Assembly: GCA_965221195.1 (NCBI GenBank)
Contig: OZ244864.1
Span: 2,170,001 to 2,234,000, forward strand
Direction: 5' to 3'
From: Poriferisodalis sp965221195
GTDB lineage: Bacteria; Actinomycetota; Acidimicrobiia; Acidimicrobiales; Poriferisodalaceae
Length of the DNA: 64,000 nucleotides
The stretch's first letter is position 1. Each line of letters opens with the position of its first letter. Below, piece after piece: positions 15,001 to 22,856 of the stretch. The notes under the pieces were generated by a model that saw only the letters and a program-made list of their open reading frames with translations, ran no database searches and had not been told where the DNA came from. The translations under genes were made by a program, and so were the position numbers.

Positions 15001-18000
15001 GATGTGGCAGTGCCGGTGACTGTATAAGAGATGTCTAGGTTAGTCGTAGGGGCTTTTGAAGCGTTAAGGATGATTGTCGCGGTGCGTGTACCGGATGCTT
15101 CTCCAGCACTGTAGGTAGCCGCAGCAAACTGTATGGTCGGATCGACACCAGCAGCCGGAGCTGTCACAGCGAAATCAGAGGTCAATGCGGCTGTGTAACC
15201 TTCGTCTTGTGCGGTATCGGTTTCGAATGATCTGACCTTTAACAGCCCTCTGACTGTAGCGCCGTTAGCAGTTGCCGGGCCGACCTTGATGGTGACGCTG
15301 GTGTCTGAAGCGACAGCAGCACCAGTGTGAGTGAGAGTTACACGAACTGACGTATGTTTTTGAGTGGCAGGCCAGCCCAGTGCTGAGGTGCCGTCGACTT
15401 CGTCAAGCAACTCTACTTTACTGATGGACACACCCGTTGGTGCGCCTTCAAGAGTGAACAACGCTTTACCTTCAGCAGTCAAACCTGTGGGATCATCAGC
15501 ATCAAAATACCTAGACGGTCCTTCAGCGGCAGGCCAAAAACTCGCGAACTTCGGAGTCAACTTAAACGTAGCTCCCTCAAGATTTTCAGCCTTTACAGTG
15601 ACCGGAGACAGCAAAAACTCTGGCGGCTCTACAACAACTACATGCCAATCAGAAGCTATCCGCTGCGTAGCCGAAACACTAGGCTGTGATACACGTTGAG
15701 CACCCCCACCAAGATTCGTACCCGAATTAGCATCTAAAGTGCCCAAACGAGCCTCAACATACTCATTACCTATTTCCGCTGTGTTGTCGTCGCTAGCGGT
15801 CAACGTAACTGTTGCCTCATCGGCTGCATCAACACCACCGGTAAAGGTCACCATCGCGCTACCGCTATCGAGGTTCGCACACTCCACGCCTTTTGCCGCA
15901 GCACACGCCAACATGTAGTCTGTACCCCGCGTCGCGTTCCCCGTAAAACTTAATGGCACCGACAGTGCCTCGTCACTGACCAAACTTCGGCTCAACTTCA
16001 CCTCAAATTCGGCCGCATCTCCCTCCAACACATATGGCTCAAGACCACCCACCAAACTCACCACGGTAGCATCGTCATCAGTGATAGTCAGCGTAGTTGT
16101 TGTAGTGCTCCCAAGCGTGTAAGCAGTACCGGCAGTAAGAGTTAAAATAATCGTCTCGCTAATTTCATCGATACTGTCATCGATAACAGTTACATCAATA
16201 GTAGTGTTAGTAGCGTTCGCAGCCATGATCGCTGTACCCGACAACGCAGAATAATCGATAGCAGACGTAGCAGTACCAGAAACCGTATAAGACACAACCC
16301 GATCCGCAGAACGCGCAAACGAAGCGTCGATAGTAACCGTAACAGTACGACTACCAGATGCCTCAGAAACACTATAATTAGCAGCAGCGAACTGCGCTGT
16401 AAATAATCGCGGTGTGGCTTTGACGGTTGTTGATGCTGTGCCGGCCACACCGCTCCACACCGCTCTTATCTCAAAACTGTATTCAGTGTCATTAGTCAAC
16501 CCCGTAACAGTGTGGCTTGTGGTGTCGGCATCGCTGTTAGGGATCGCAGTCCAACTACCCCACGTTACAGTAGTGCCTGTTCCCCAGCGAACCTCATAGG
16601 CAGCAATATCATCATTAGATGGGTCATCCCAAGCAAGTGCGATTGTTGTGTTATCAGGTGAAGCAGTCAACCCTGACGGCGCAGGTGCAGCAGCAGGATT
16701 ATTTACTATCAAATCAAAAGTTTTGTTCGTAGGATGCGGATTAGCACCGCCATCCACGTTTGTGGCTAGCGTTGTGACATCAAACCCGTTCGTACCAGCA
16801 TCATCCGGTCCTAACGCGACAGTAAAGGTTTCAGCGCTCGTATCATCATCTATCAACGCGGATAACACAAGCGTAGCCGTTTGCGCAGCTGCACCCGAGA
16901 AACTTATCTGCGGTGTCACAGTAGTCTCACCTGATAACGTCACACCTGTGTTCAAATTCTGCCCTGTTTTCAGCGCTAACGACCAGTCAGTCGCAGACAC
17001 ATTCGTCCCGCTAATGGCTAACGGCACATCAATAATCTCACCCGCAACCAACGCACGACCCAACCCAACAGTAAACTCCGCAGTAGTACCTTCGCGTATC
17101 GCTCCTGAGCCGACACGAACTAAAGACACCACAGTCGGATCATCATCGGTAATAGTCACCGTAGTTGTTGTAGTGCTGCCAAGCGTGTAACCATTACCGG
17201 CAGTAAGGGTTAAAATAATCGTCTCGCTAGGTTCGTCGATACTGTCATCGGTAACAGTTACATCAATAGTAGTGCTGGTAGTGTTCGCAGCGATAGTCGC
17301 TGTACCCGATAGTGCAGAATAATCGTTAGCAGACGTAGCAGTACCAGAAACAGTATAAGACACATCCAAGTTCGCAGAAGGCGCAGCCAATGAGTTGATA
17401 GTAACTGTAGCAGTGCGACTACCAGACACCTCAGAAACACTATACGTAGCTGCAGCGAACTGTGGAGTGATTAACTGCGGTGTGGCTGTCAAGGTGTCAG
17501 ACACGACACCTTGGGCGGTTCCGGCTAAGGCACGGATTTGGAAATCATAGCCGGTGCCGTTCGTCAACCCAGTAACCGCGTAGGTAGTAGTGCTGCTACG
17601 ACTGTTGGGGATTGCTGTCCATGAACCCCAACTGTTGGTACCGGTTCTGCGTTGACGGTACTGGTAGCCGCTAATATCGCTGTTGTTGGGGTTGTTCCAG
17701 CTGAGTGTTACTCGAGTGTTACCAGCGATGGCACCGACACCTGTGGGTTTTGCGGGGGGCGGTGCGGGTGTGGCTGTCACGATGTCAGACACGACACCTT
17801 GAGCGGTTCCGGCGAAGGCACGGATTTGGAAATCATAGCCGGTGCCGTTCGTCAACCCAGTAACCGCGTAGGTAGTAGTGCTGCTACGACTGTTGGGGAT
17901 TTCTGTCCAACTACCCCAACTGTTGGTACCGGTTCTGCGTTGACGATACTGGTAGCGGCTAATCGCGTTGTTACTAGGATTGTTCCAGTTGAGCGTTACT

Positions 18001-18656
18001 CGGGTGTTACCAGCGATGGCACCGATGCCTGTGGGTCTTGCGGGGGGAGGTGTGGTTGTGGGTACGGCTGTCACGGTGTCTGACTCGGCACCTAGGACGT
18101 TGTTTGGGCCGGTTAAGGCGCGGATTTGGAAATCATAGCTGAGGCGGTTCGTCAACCCAGTAACCGCGTAGGTAGTAGTGCTGCTACGACTGTTGGGGAT
18201 TTCTGTCCATGAGCCCCATATATTGGTACCGGTTCTGCGTTGACGGTATTGGTAGTGGGTGATCGCGTTGTTACTGGGGTTGTCCCAGTTGAGCGTTACT
18301 TGGGCGTTGCCTGAAGTGGCGGTAAGGCCTGTGGGGTGGAATATAGGAGTGGCGGATACGGGTTCCGTTAATAAGCTGACGTAGGGTTGGCTTGGTATGT
18401 ATGCTCTGACTTCGAAACGGTACTGTGTGCCGTTTGTTAGGCCACCTACGGTGTGGCTGGTAGTGTCGGAGTTGCTATTTGGCACACCGTTCCAGTCTTC
18501 CCAGTCGATGAGGCTCTGGCCTCTGCCCACCCGATACTCATACCAATAAATAGCGTCAAATTCGGGGTCATCCCAAGACAGTTCCACCTGACCGTTGCCG
18601 GCTTTAGCTGTTAATCCAGTTGGTATTGCGCGGGTAGTGAAGCGAACAGTCGCGGG
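1..18656 (-). CDS. Continuation of the left giant FN3/Calx-beta protein after the TAG; C-terminus outside window
   Basis: From the codon after the TAG to position 1 the frame of the upstream FN3 ORF stays open with no further stop, so this is the rest of the same gene and runs off the left edge (about 6,200 codons here). First translation option after the stop is GTG 18587 (no Shine-Dalgarno), where an automatic caller might open a second gene. Order: end of the duplicated FN3 unit, three near-identical FN3 repeats (17480-18340), Calx-beta domains from about 17470, one FN3 (16405-16690), a PKFASF module (15165-15635), then a long Calx-beta array containing two W-L-D-G modules (3526-4100, 1306-1890). 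Several Calx-beta domains carry a Cys pair. Without readthrough or reversion this part would be untranslated or not exported, since the signal peptide lies upstream of the stop. Confidence 0.85.
1306..3186 (-). repeat. Super-module S4 (left megagene)
   Basis: Same part order as S1-S3, ending in a W-L-D-G module at 1306-1890. Shows that the two megagenes are paralogous over part of their length. Confidence 0.8.
3526..4100 (-). other. W-L-D-G module, left megagene
   Basis: 'V-P-Y-D-W-P-L-I-P' through 'F-R-L-L-F-V-T-S-G-T-R-N', 'I-Y-W-L-D-G-D-K-V-V-D-D-Y', ending 'L-Y-A-L-S-R-P-L'. About 340 bp upstream (in transcription: downstream) of super-module S4. Confidence 0.75.
15165..15635 (-). other. 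PKFASF module, copy 3 (left megagene)
   Basis: 'P-K-F-A-S-F-W-P ... Y-F-D-A-D-D ... L-F-T-L-E-G-A-P-T-G-V-S-I-S-K-V-E-L-L-D-E-V-D-G', then 'R-G-L-L-K-V'. A weakly similar segment ('L-S-G-A-P-D-G-L-T-V') lies at about 7490-7960. Confidence 0.7.
16405..16690 (-). other. Single FN3 domain between Calx-beta domains (left megagene)
   Basis: 'P-S-G-L-T-A-S-P-D-N-T-T-I-A-L-A-W-D-D-P' to 'Y-S-F-E-I-R-A-V-W' is a canonical FN3 flanked on both sides by Calx-beta domains. Confidence 0.8.
17480..18340 (-). repeat. Three near-identical FN3 repeats (about 290 bp each)
   Basis: The blocks starting near 18330, 18030 and 17745 share long identical stretches, for example the strand coding for 'Y-Q-Y-R-Q-R-R-T-G-T-N' and 'I-P-N-S-R-S-S-T-T-T-Y-A-V'. 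Nucleotide identity is visibly higher than among the other FN3 domains, indicating recent amplification or gene conversion. Confidence 0.85.
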
Positions 18657-20186
18657 CTATCCTTCCACGAAAGTACCGTCAGAATTTTCGATTCTCGCTC
18701 TCAGCTCTACCACATATTCGCTGTTAATATCGAAATCAATGCTTCTGTTTTGACTGAACGTCTCATCACTAATTACATTGCCTGGATCTGATACTTTCCA
18801 TATTCGCCAACCGTAACCGGTTATCTCAGCGTTCATTGGGAAGTCTGCAAGAAAGCGTCCTCTCATAGTCGCTGGCTGGTCTTGCGTGGCCGCAATATAC
18901 TGTAAATTGCGAATCATAAAGTTCCTCGGCGCAGCAGGCTTAGCCTTTTGTCCCGCCACAGGGGTGGCTTGCACCTGATTTGACAGGTTACCTATTACAC
19001 CACCAGTGAAAACCCATCTAAACTGGCCCACGCTGTCCCTCACGTAGCGCCAGCGCACCTGGTCACCTCTAGCACCACCAGTGAAAACCGGTCTCACCTT
19101 GAAACCGTAGTTGGTGCCGTTAGTCAACCCTGAAACTGTGTGCGACGTAGTCGACGCACTGCTTGATGGCATAAGCGTCCAAGTACCACTGCCATCAATG
19201 CTAGAAGTGCCAGCGTTATAACGCACTTCCCAGCCAACAATAGCATCGGTAACATTTTCGCTAGTAGGGGTTGTCCACTTTAATGTGACTTGCCGGTCGC
19301 CTACGCTTAAGCTTGACAATGTAACAGGCCCATTCGGAACTGCTCGCACAGCAAGCGAGGTTATACCCGCGGTGCTACCACTCGCCGCTCGCACCTGAAT
19401 TTCATAAACATTACCGTTAACTAAACTGCTCACTGTGGCGCTAGTTGCACGCGAACTACCAGAAACATTAGTCCAATCCTGCCAACTCTGGGTGGTTGTC
19501 ACATTTCTTATACGCCGCTGATAACCAGTAATACTCGCATTGTTGGGATTGTCCCAAGCAACCTCGAAACCACGATCAAACCAACGAGTCGTCCTCAAAT
19601 TGCTAGGCGCCGCAGGGGTGGTTGCAGCACCCGCAACAGGGGTGACGGCACTAGAAAGCGACGCAACTTCGCCGGTAGCTAAACCAGCCACCGCGCGAAG
19701 CTTGAACCGATGCGAAACTCCGTTAGTCAACCCCGTAACAACATGACTTGTAGTAGATGCGTTACTACCAGGAATCGGAACCCAGCCACCCCCACTTATT
19801 TCCAAATACTGAAAACCAGTCACGCGAGGATTATCTAAACGATCCCAAGATAAAGTTACCTTACCGTCACCAGCAGCAGCCATTACCCCAGTCGGAGCTG
19901 CCGACGGAACACCACGCCGCACATCTGACGCTACGACAAAGGGATATTCGGCGGAAGCGGCCCGAACCTGCACCCTATACTCAACACCATCACTCAAACC
20001 CGACACAGTAGTAGAAACAGTAGACGCATCACTGCCAACAATCGGCTCCCAAGCACCCCAACTAAACGGCACACCCGAACCCACACGCCGCTCATAACCA
20101 TCGATCCTGCTAGAATCTCCGGGCGCGTTCCACGAAAATACCAACTCACCCGAAGCAAAACTACTCAACCCAAAACCAGACGGCTT
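18330..20186 (-). repeat. Tandem FN3 unit, copy 2 (with the TAG and a 75-bp insertion)
   Basis: Starts at 'K-P-S-G-F-G-L-S-S-F' and repeats the six-FN3 order of copy 1. Differences from copy 1: GAG changed to TAG in the fifth domain (18657-18659) and a 75-bp slip duplication (19015-19089) in the fourth. Confidence 0.85.
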
Positions 20187-22214
20187 AGAAGACCAAGCCG
20201 ATGGTGCGGCGGATACGGGTTCCATTAAGGAGATGATGGGGGGTTGGCTTGGTATGTGTGCTCTGACTTGGAAACGGTAGAGTCTGTCGTTTGTTAGGCC
20301 ACCTACGGTGTGGCTGGTAGTGTCGGAGTTGCTATTTGGCACACCGTTCCACTCTTGCCATGTGATGTTGTCCAGAAAGCCTGTGCCCACCCTATACTCA
20401 TACCATGACACCGCGTCAATTTCAGGGTCTGTCCAAGACAGGTCCACCTGACCGTTGCGGGCTCCAGCTTCTAATCCAGTTGGTACTGCGAAGGTGGTGA
20501 AGCGAACAGTCGCGGGCTCTCCCTCCACGAAATTGCCGTCAGAGATTTTGATTCTCGCTCTCAACTCTACCACATATTCGCTGTTAATCTCAAACTCCTG
20601 AAGTCTACTGTCTTGAGTGACAGTATCAGTGAGACTATTTACAGTGCCTGGATCTGATACTTTCCAGCTACGCCAGCCGTAACCAGTGATCTCAGCGTTC
20701 ATCGGGTCGTCTGCATAGAAGACTCCAGTCATAGTCGCTGGATCGTCTTCCGTAGCCGCAACATACTCAAGTTGGCTAATCCCGAAGTTCCTCGGCGCAG
20801 CAGGCTTAGCCTTTTGTCCCGCCACGGGAGTGGCTTGCAGCTGATTTGACAGGTTACCTATAGCACCACCAGTAAAAACAGGTCTCACCCTAAAACCGTA
20901 ATTTGTGTCGTTAGTCAGCCCTGAAACTGTGTGCGATGTAGTCGACGCACTGCTTGATGGCATACGCGTCCAAGTACCACTGCCATCAATGCTAGAAGTG
21001 CCAGCGTTATAACGCATTTCCCAGCCAACAATAGCCTCGGCGATGTTTGTATCACTAGGGGTTACCCAGCGTAATGTTACCTGCCGGTCGCCAACGCTCA
21101 AGCTTGACAGTGCAACAGGCCCATTCGGAACCGCCCGCACAACAAGCGACGTTATACCCGCGGTGCTACCACTCATCGCTCGCACCTGAATTTCATACAC
21201 ATTACCGTTAACTAAACTGCCAACCGGGGCGCTAGTAGTTGAACTCGAACTACCAGAAACATTAACCCAATCCTGCCAACCCTGGGTGGTTGTCACATTT
21301 CTTATACGGCGCTGATAACCAGTAATACTCGCATCGTTGGGATTGTCCCACGCAACCTCGAAACCACGATCAAACCAACGAGTCGCCCTAAAATTGGTAG
21401 GCGCCGCAGGGGTGGCTGCAGCACCCGCATTAGGGGTCGCACGAAGAGCGAAGCTGCTGGCAGTAGCGCCGGTAGCTGAACCTTCTAAGGCACGAAGCCA
21501 GAACCAATAAACAGTTCCGTTAGTCAACCCCGTAACAACATGACTTGTAGTAGACGCGTTACTACCAGGAATCGGAATCCATTTGCCCTCAAACATGTTT
21601 TGATACTCAAAACCAGTTACACGAGGATTATCTAAAAGATCCCAAGATAACGTTACCTGACCGTCACCAGCAGCAGCCATTACCCCAGTCGGAGCTGCCG
21701 ACGGAACACCACTCCGCACAGCTGATGCCACACCTTTCACATCACCAGCCACAGCCCGAACCTGCACCCTATATTCAACGCCATTACTCAAACCCGACAC
21801 AGTAGTGGAAGCAGTAGACACATCGCTGTTATCAATCGGTTTCCAATCACTCCAACTAAACGGCACCCCCGAACCTACACGCCGCTCATAGCCAGTTACA
21901 CCACTCAGAGCCGGGACTGCATCCCACGAAAAAACCAACTCACCAGAAACAAAACTACTCAACGCAAAACCAACCGGCTGAGCCGGTGCATTCTGCGCCG
22001 GCGGCTGGGGTGGTGGCTGGGGTGGTGGCACGTCAGGGACCGGAAAACCAGACGGCTGAGTTTGCGCCTCTGCGGGCTCCACCCCTAACGGCCCCACATG
22101 AGGCACCACCACCAACAACAACCCCACCAACACACCCACCACGCCACGACGCACAAACCTAAAGCGGTGCCTCACCAATGTAACCCCCTGCTTGCACACA
22201 ACAGGAAAGCTCAT
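18657..22214 (-). CDS. N-terminal part of giant secreted FN3/Calx-beta protein, ends at an in-frame TAG (1,185 aa)
   Basis: The ATG at 22214 is chosen because GGGGGAGAGG lies 7 nt upstream; a GTG 13 codons earlier (22253) has no Shine-Dalgarno. Residues 1-50 form a signal peptide: basic stretch H-R-F-R-F-V-R-R (16-23), hydrophobic core 24-37, and an A-E-A site before Q51. A Pro/Gln-rich linker follows, then FN3 domains with the usual 'P-x-x-V/L ... L-S-W ... Y-x-x-R ... T-S-H-x-V-x-G-L-x-N-G-x-x-Y-x-x-x-V-R-A' pattern. Six FN3 domains form a unit that is tandemly duplicated. The frame stops at TAG (18657-18659) in the fifth FN3 of the second unit, but coding resumes immediately in the same frame. 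The duplicate copy has GAG at the equivalent codon (20517-20519), so this is probably one gene with a nonsense change, or a sequencing error. Confidence 0.9.
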   Translation of the reverse strand: MSFPVVCKQGVTLVRHRFRFVRRGVVGVLVGLLLVVVPHVGPLGVEPAEAQTQPSGFPVPDVPPPQPPPQPPAQNAPAQPVGFALSSFVSGELVFSWDAVPALSGVTGYERRVGSGVPFSWSDWKPIDNSDVSTASTTVSGLSNGVEYRVQVRAVAGDVKGVASAVRSGVPSAAPTGVMAAAGDGQVTLSWDLLDNPRVTGFEYQNMFEGKWIPIPGSNASTTSHVVTGLTNGTVYWFWLRALEGSATGATASSFALRATPNAGAAATPAAPTNFRATRWFDRGFEVAWDNPNDASITGYQRRIRNVTTTQGWQDWVNVSGSSSSTTSAPVGSLVNGNVYEIQVRAMSGSTAGITSLVVRAVPNGPVALSSLSVGDRQVTLRWVTPSDTNIAEAIVGWEMRYNAGTSSIDGSGTWTRMPSSSASTTSHTVSGLTNDTNYGFRVRPVFTGGAIGNLSNQLQATPVAGQKAKPAAPRNFGISQLEYVAATEDDPATMTGVFYADDPMNAEITGYGWRSWKVSDPGTVNSLTDTVTQDSRLQEFEINSEYVVELRARIKISDGNFVEGEPATVRFTTFAVPTGLEAGARNGQVDLSWTDPEIDAVSWYEYRVGTGFLDNITWQEWNGVPNSNSDTTSHTVGGLTNDRLYRFQVRAHIPSQPPIISLMEPVSAAPSAWSSKPSGFGLSSFASGELVFSWNAPGDSSRIDGYERRVGSGVPFSWGAWEPIVGSDASTVSTTVSGLSDGVEYRVQVRAASAEYPFVVASDVRRGVPSAAPTGVMAAAGDGKVTLSWDRLDNPRVTGFQYLEISGGGWVPIPGSNASTTSHVVTGLTNGVSHRFKLRAVAGLATGEVASLSSAVTPVAGAATTPAAPSNLRTTRWFDRGFEVAWDNPNNASITGYQRRIRNVTTTQSWQDWTNVSGSSRATSATVSSLVNGNVYEIQVRAASGSTAGITSLAVRAVPNGPVTLSSLSVGDRQVTLKWTTPTSENVTDAIVGWEVRYNAGTSSIDGSGTWTLMPSSSASTTSHTVSGLTNGTNYGFKVRPVFTGGARGDQVRWRYVRDSVGQFRWVFTGGVIGNLSNQVQATPVAGQKAKPAAPRNFMIRNLQYIAATQDQPATMRGRFLADFPMNAEITGYGWRIWKVSDPGNVISDETFSQNRSIDFDINSEYVVELRARIENSDGTFVEG
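19015..19089 (-). repeat. 75-bp in-frame insertion bounded by 17-bp direct repeats
   Basis: The same 17-mer (caccaccagtgaaaacc on +) is at 18998-19014 and 19073-19089, 75 bp apart. The 25 extra residues are missing from FN3 unit copy 1. They repeat 'V-F-T-G-G' and add a charged stretch containing R-G-D (19062-19070). Confidence 0.8.
20187..21981 (-). repeat. Tandem FN3 unit, copy 1 (six FN3 domains)
   Basis: Starts at 'P-V-G-F-A-L-S-S-F' and holds six FN3-type domains in the order P-V-G-F, P-T-G-V-M-A, P-T-N-F-R, P-V-A-L-S-S-L, P-R-N-F-G, P-T-G-L-E. The same six occur in the same order in the next 1.8 kb. The fifth domain is an unusual FN3 with 'D-P-M-N-A-E-I-T-G-Y-G-W-R'. Confidence 0.85.
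22065..22214 (-). other. Signal peptide coding region
   Basis: Residues 1-50 of the left megaprotein: basic n-region (H16 to R23), hydrophobic core (24-37, V/L/G-rich) and A-E-A at 48-50 followed by Q-T-Q. Predicted Sec-type export; cleavage after Ala50 is inferred. Confidence 0.8.
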
Positions 22215-22221
22215 AGCGGCG

Positions 22222-22231
22222 CCTCTCCCCC
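22222..22231 (-). promoter_or_regulatory. Shine-Dalgarno of the left megagene
   Basis: Coding strand GGGGGAGAGG with 7 nt to the ATG at 22214. This decides the start over the upstream GTG at 22253, which is preceded only by a pyrimidine run. Confidence 0.7.
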
Positions 22232-22256
22232 TTCTGTTAGCCGAGGAAGACACAGA

Positions 22257-22271
22257 GGGGGGGGGGGGGGG
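22257..22271 (-). repeat. C15 homopolymer (G15 on + strand) upstream of the left megagene
   Basis: Fifteen uninterrupted G on the + strand. Runs this long change length by slipped-strand mispairing and commonly mark phase-variable surface genes in other bacteria. Here the run lies between a TTGAGA hexamer and the start codon. Its exact length may also be a sequencing uncertainty. Confidence 0.85.
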
Positions 22272-22320
22272 AACCTCTCAACACACTCAGCACCCCTCCT
22301 CGGCAAAGCAGTTGAAGGAT

Positions 22321-22344
22321 ATTCCGGCAGAAATTCCGGCCAAA
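22321..22344. repeat. 12-bp imperfect tandem repeat in the megagene upstream region
   Basis: Two adjacent 12-mers on the + strand share ATTCCGGC and differ in the last four bases (AGAA and CAAA). They are placed where a regulator could bind, about 110-130 bp before the ATG. Function unknown. Confidence 0.5.
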
Positions 22345-22511
22345 ATCAGACACCTGGCGAAATTTGGGCATGACAAGCCCAGAGCCTAGTCGGAAGCACG
22401 GCACTTTGACGACAACATTCAGAAAGAAAAATCGTAACACCGCCGTAATACCCGCGTCATAGTTGGAAACACGATGCTGAGACGGCACAGCAGACCACCG
22501 GACATTGCTTG

Positions 22512-22748
22512 CTAGCAGGGCGGCGACGAATCGAAGCGGGCAGCAATTTCCAAGTTGAGTTCGGCGAGCACCGCGAGAGCCTTGCTCAGCGAAGCGCGGT
22601 CGTTGCCGGCTTCAAAGCGGTTGAGCCACTGGCGGGTCGTCCCTGAGCGGTCTGCAAGCTGCTGCTGTGTCATCGCGGCCGCAAGCCGAGCCTCCCGAAC
22701 CAGCGCACCGATGTCAGCGGCTGATGCAACTTGGCGTTCGTCGGTCAC
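22512..22748 (-). CDS. hipB: Second HipB-like XRE-family HTH protein, downstream of HipA (78 aa)
   Basis: A compact HTH protein closely resembling HipB antitoxins: 'I-G-A-L-V-R-E-A-R' (13-21), the HTH 'T-Q-Q-Q-L-A-D-R-S-G-T-T-R-Q-W-L-N-R-F-E' (27-46), then 'L-S-K-A-L-A-V-L-A-E-L-N-L' in the C-terminal helix. The GTG start at 22748 has AGGCGG 5 nt upstream, which supports it. It is 108 bp downstream of hipA on the same strand, with its TAG stop at 22512-22514. In the classical hip operon the antitoxin precedes the toxin. Here one HTH gene precedes and another follows, and this downstream protein is the more HipB-like in sequence. Either could be the cognate antitoxin; the other may be a regulator or a second antitoxin. 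Confidence 0.88.
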   Translation of the reverse strand: MTDERQVASAADIGALVREARLAAAMTQQQLADRSGTTRQWLNRFEAGNDRASLSKALAVLAELNLEIAARFDSSPPC

Positions 22749-22856
22749 TGCAACCGCCTGTGTTTGGCATCAGCAGCCGGGGCGCAGCAACAAATGTACG
22801 CTGGTCCACTCGTCCGCCTCACCTCACGCCCTGCTTGAGGGCACGAGACACCGGCA

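Larger units (their letters stand above)
22215..22511 (-). promoter_or_regulatory. Upstream region of the left megagene
   Basis: 297 bp separate the second HTH gene from the ATG at 22214. The region holds a C15 run (coding strand) 43-57 nt before the ATG, a TTGAGA hexamer directly upstream of it (22281-22276) that could be a -35, a 12-bp imperfect tandem repeat (22321-22344) and the Shine-Dalgarno. An 83-codon open frame (22488-22237) crosses the C run but does not look like a real gene. I recognise no riboswitch and no convincing -10 element. Confidence 0.5.

Noticed and set aside
18657..18659. TAG as a recoded sense codon
   Set aside because: Both HTH genes of the hip cassette end in TAG with nothing coding behind it, and no other in-frame TAG occurs in about 61 kb of megagene.
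1..22100. Many plus-strand open frames of 60-180 codons across the left megagene
   Set aside because: They all lie antisense in one constant register to the Calx-beta/FN3 frame, are Ser/Val/Thr/Pro-rich mirror products of the repeats, and have no domains or consistent ribosome sites.
22253..22253. GTG at 22253 as the start of the left megaprotein
   Set aside because: No Shine-Dalgarno precedes it and it abuts the C-run, whereas the ATG at 22214 has GGGGGAGAGG at 7 nt and gives a cleaner signal peptide.
22749..22856. Small hairpin (GCCCT-loop-AGGGC) between hipA and the second HTH gene as a terminator
   Set aside because: Only a 5-bp stem with no following T-run; not enough to call a terminator.
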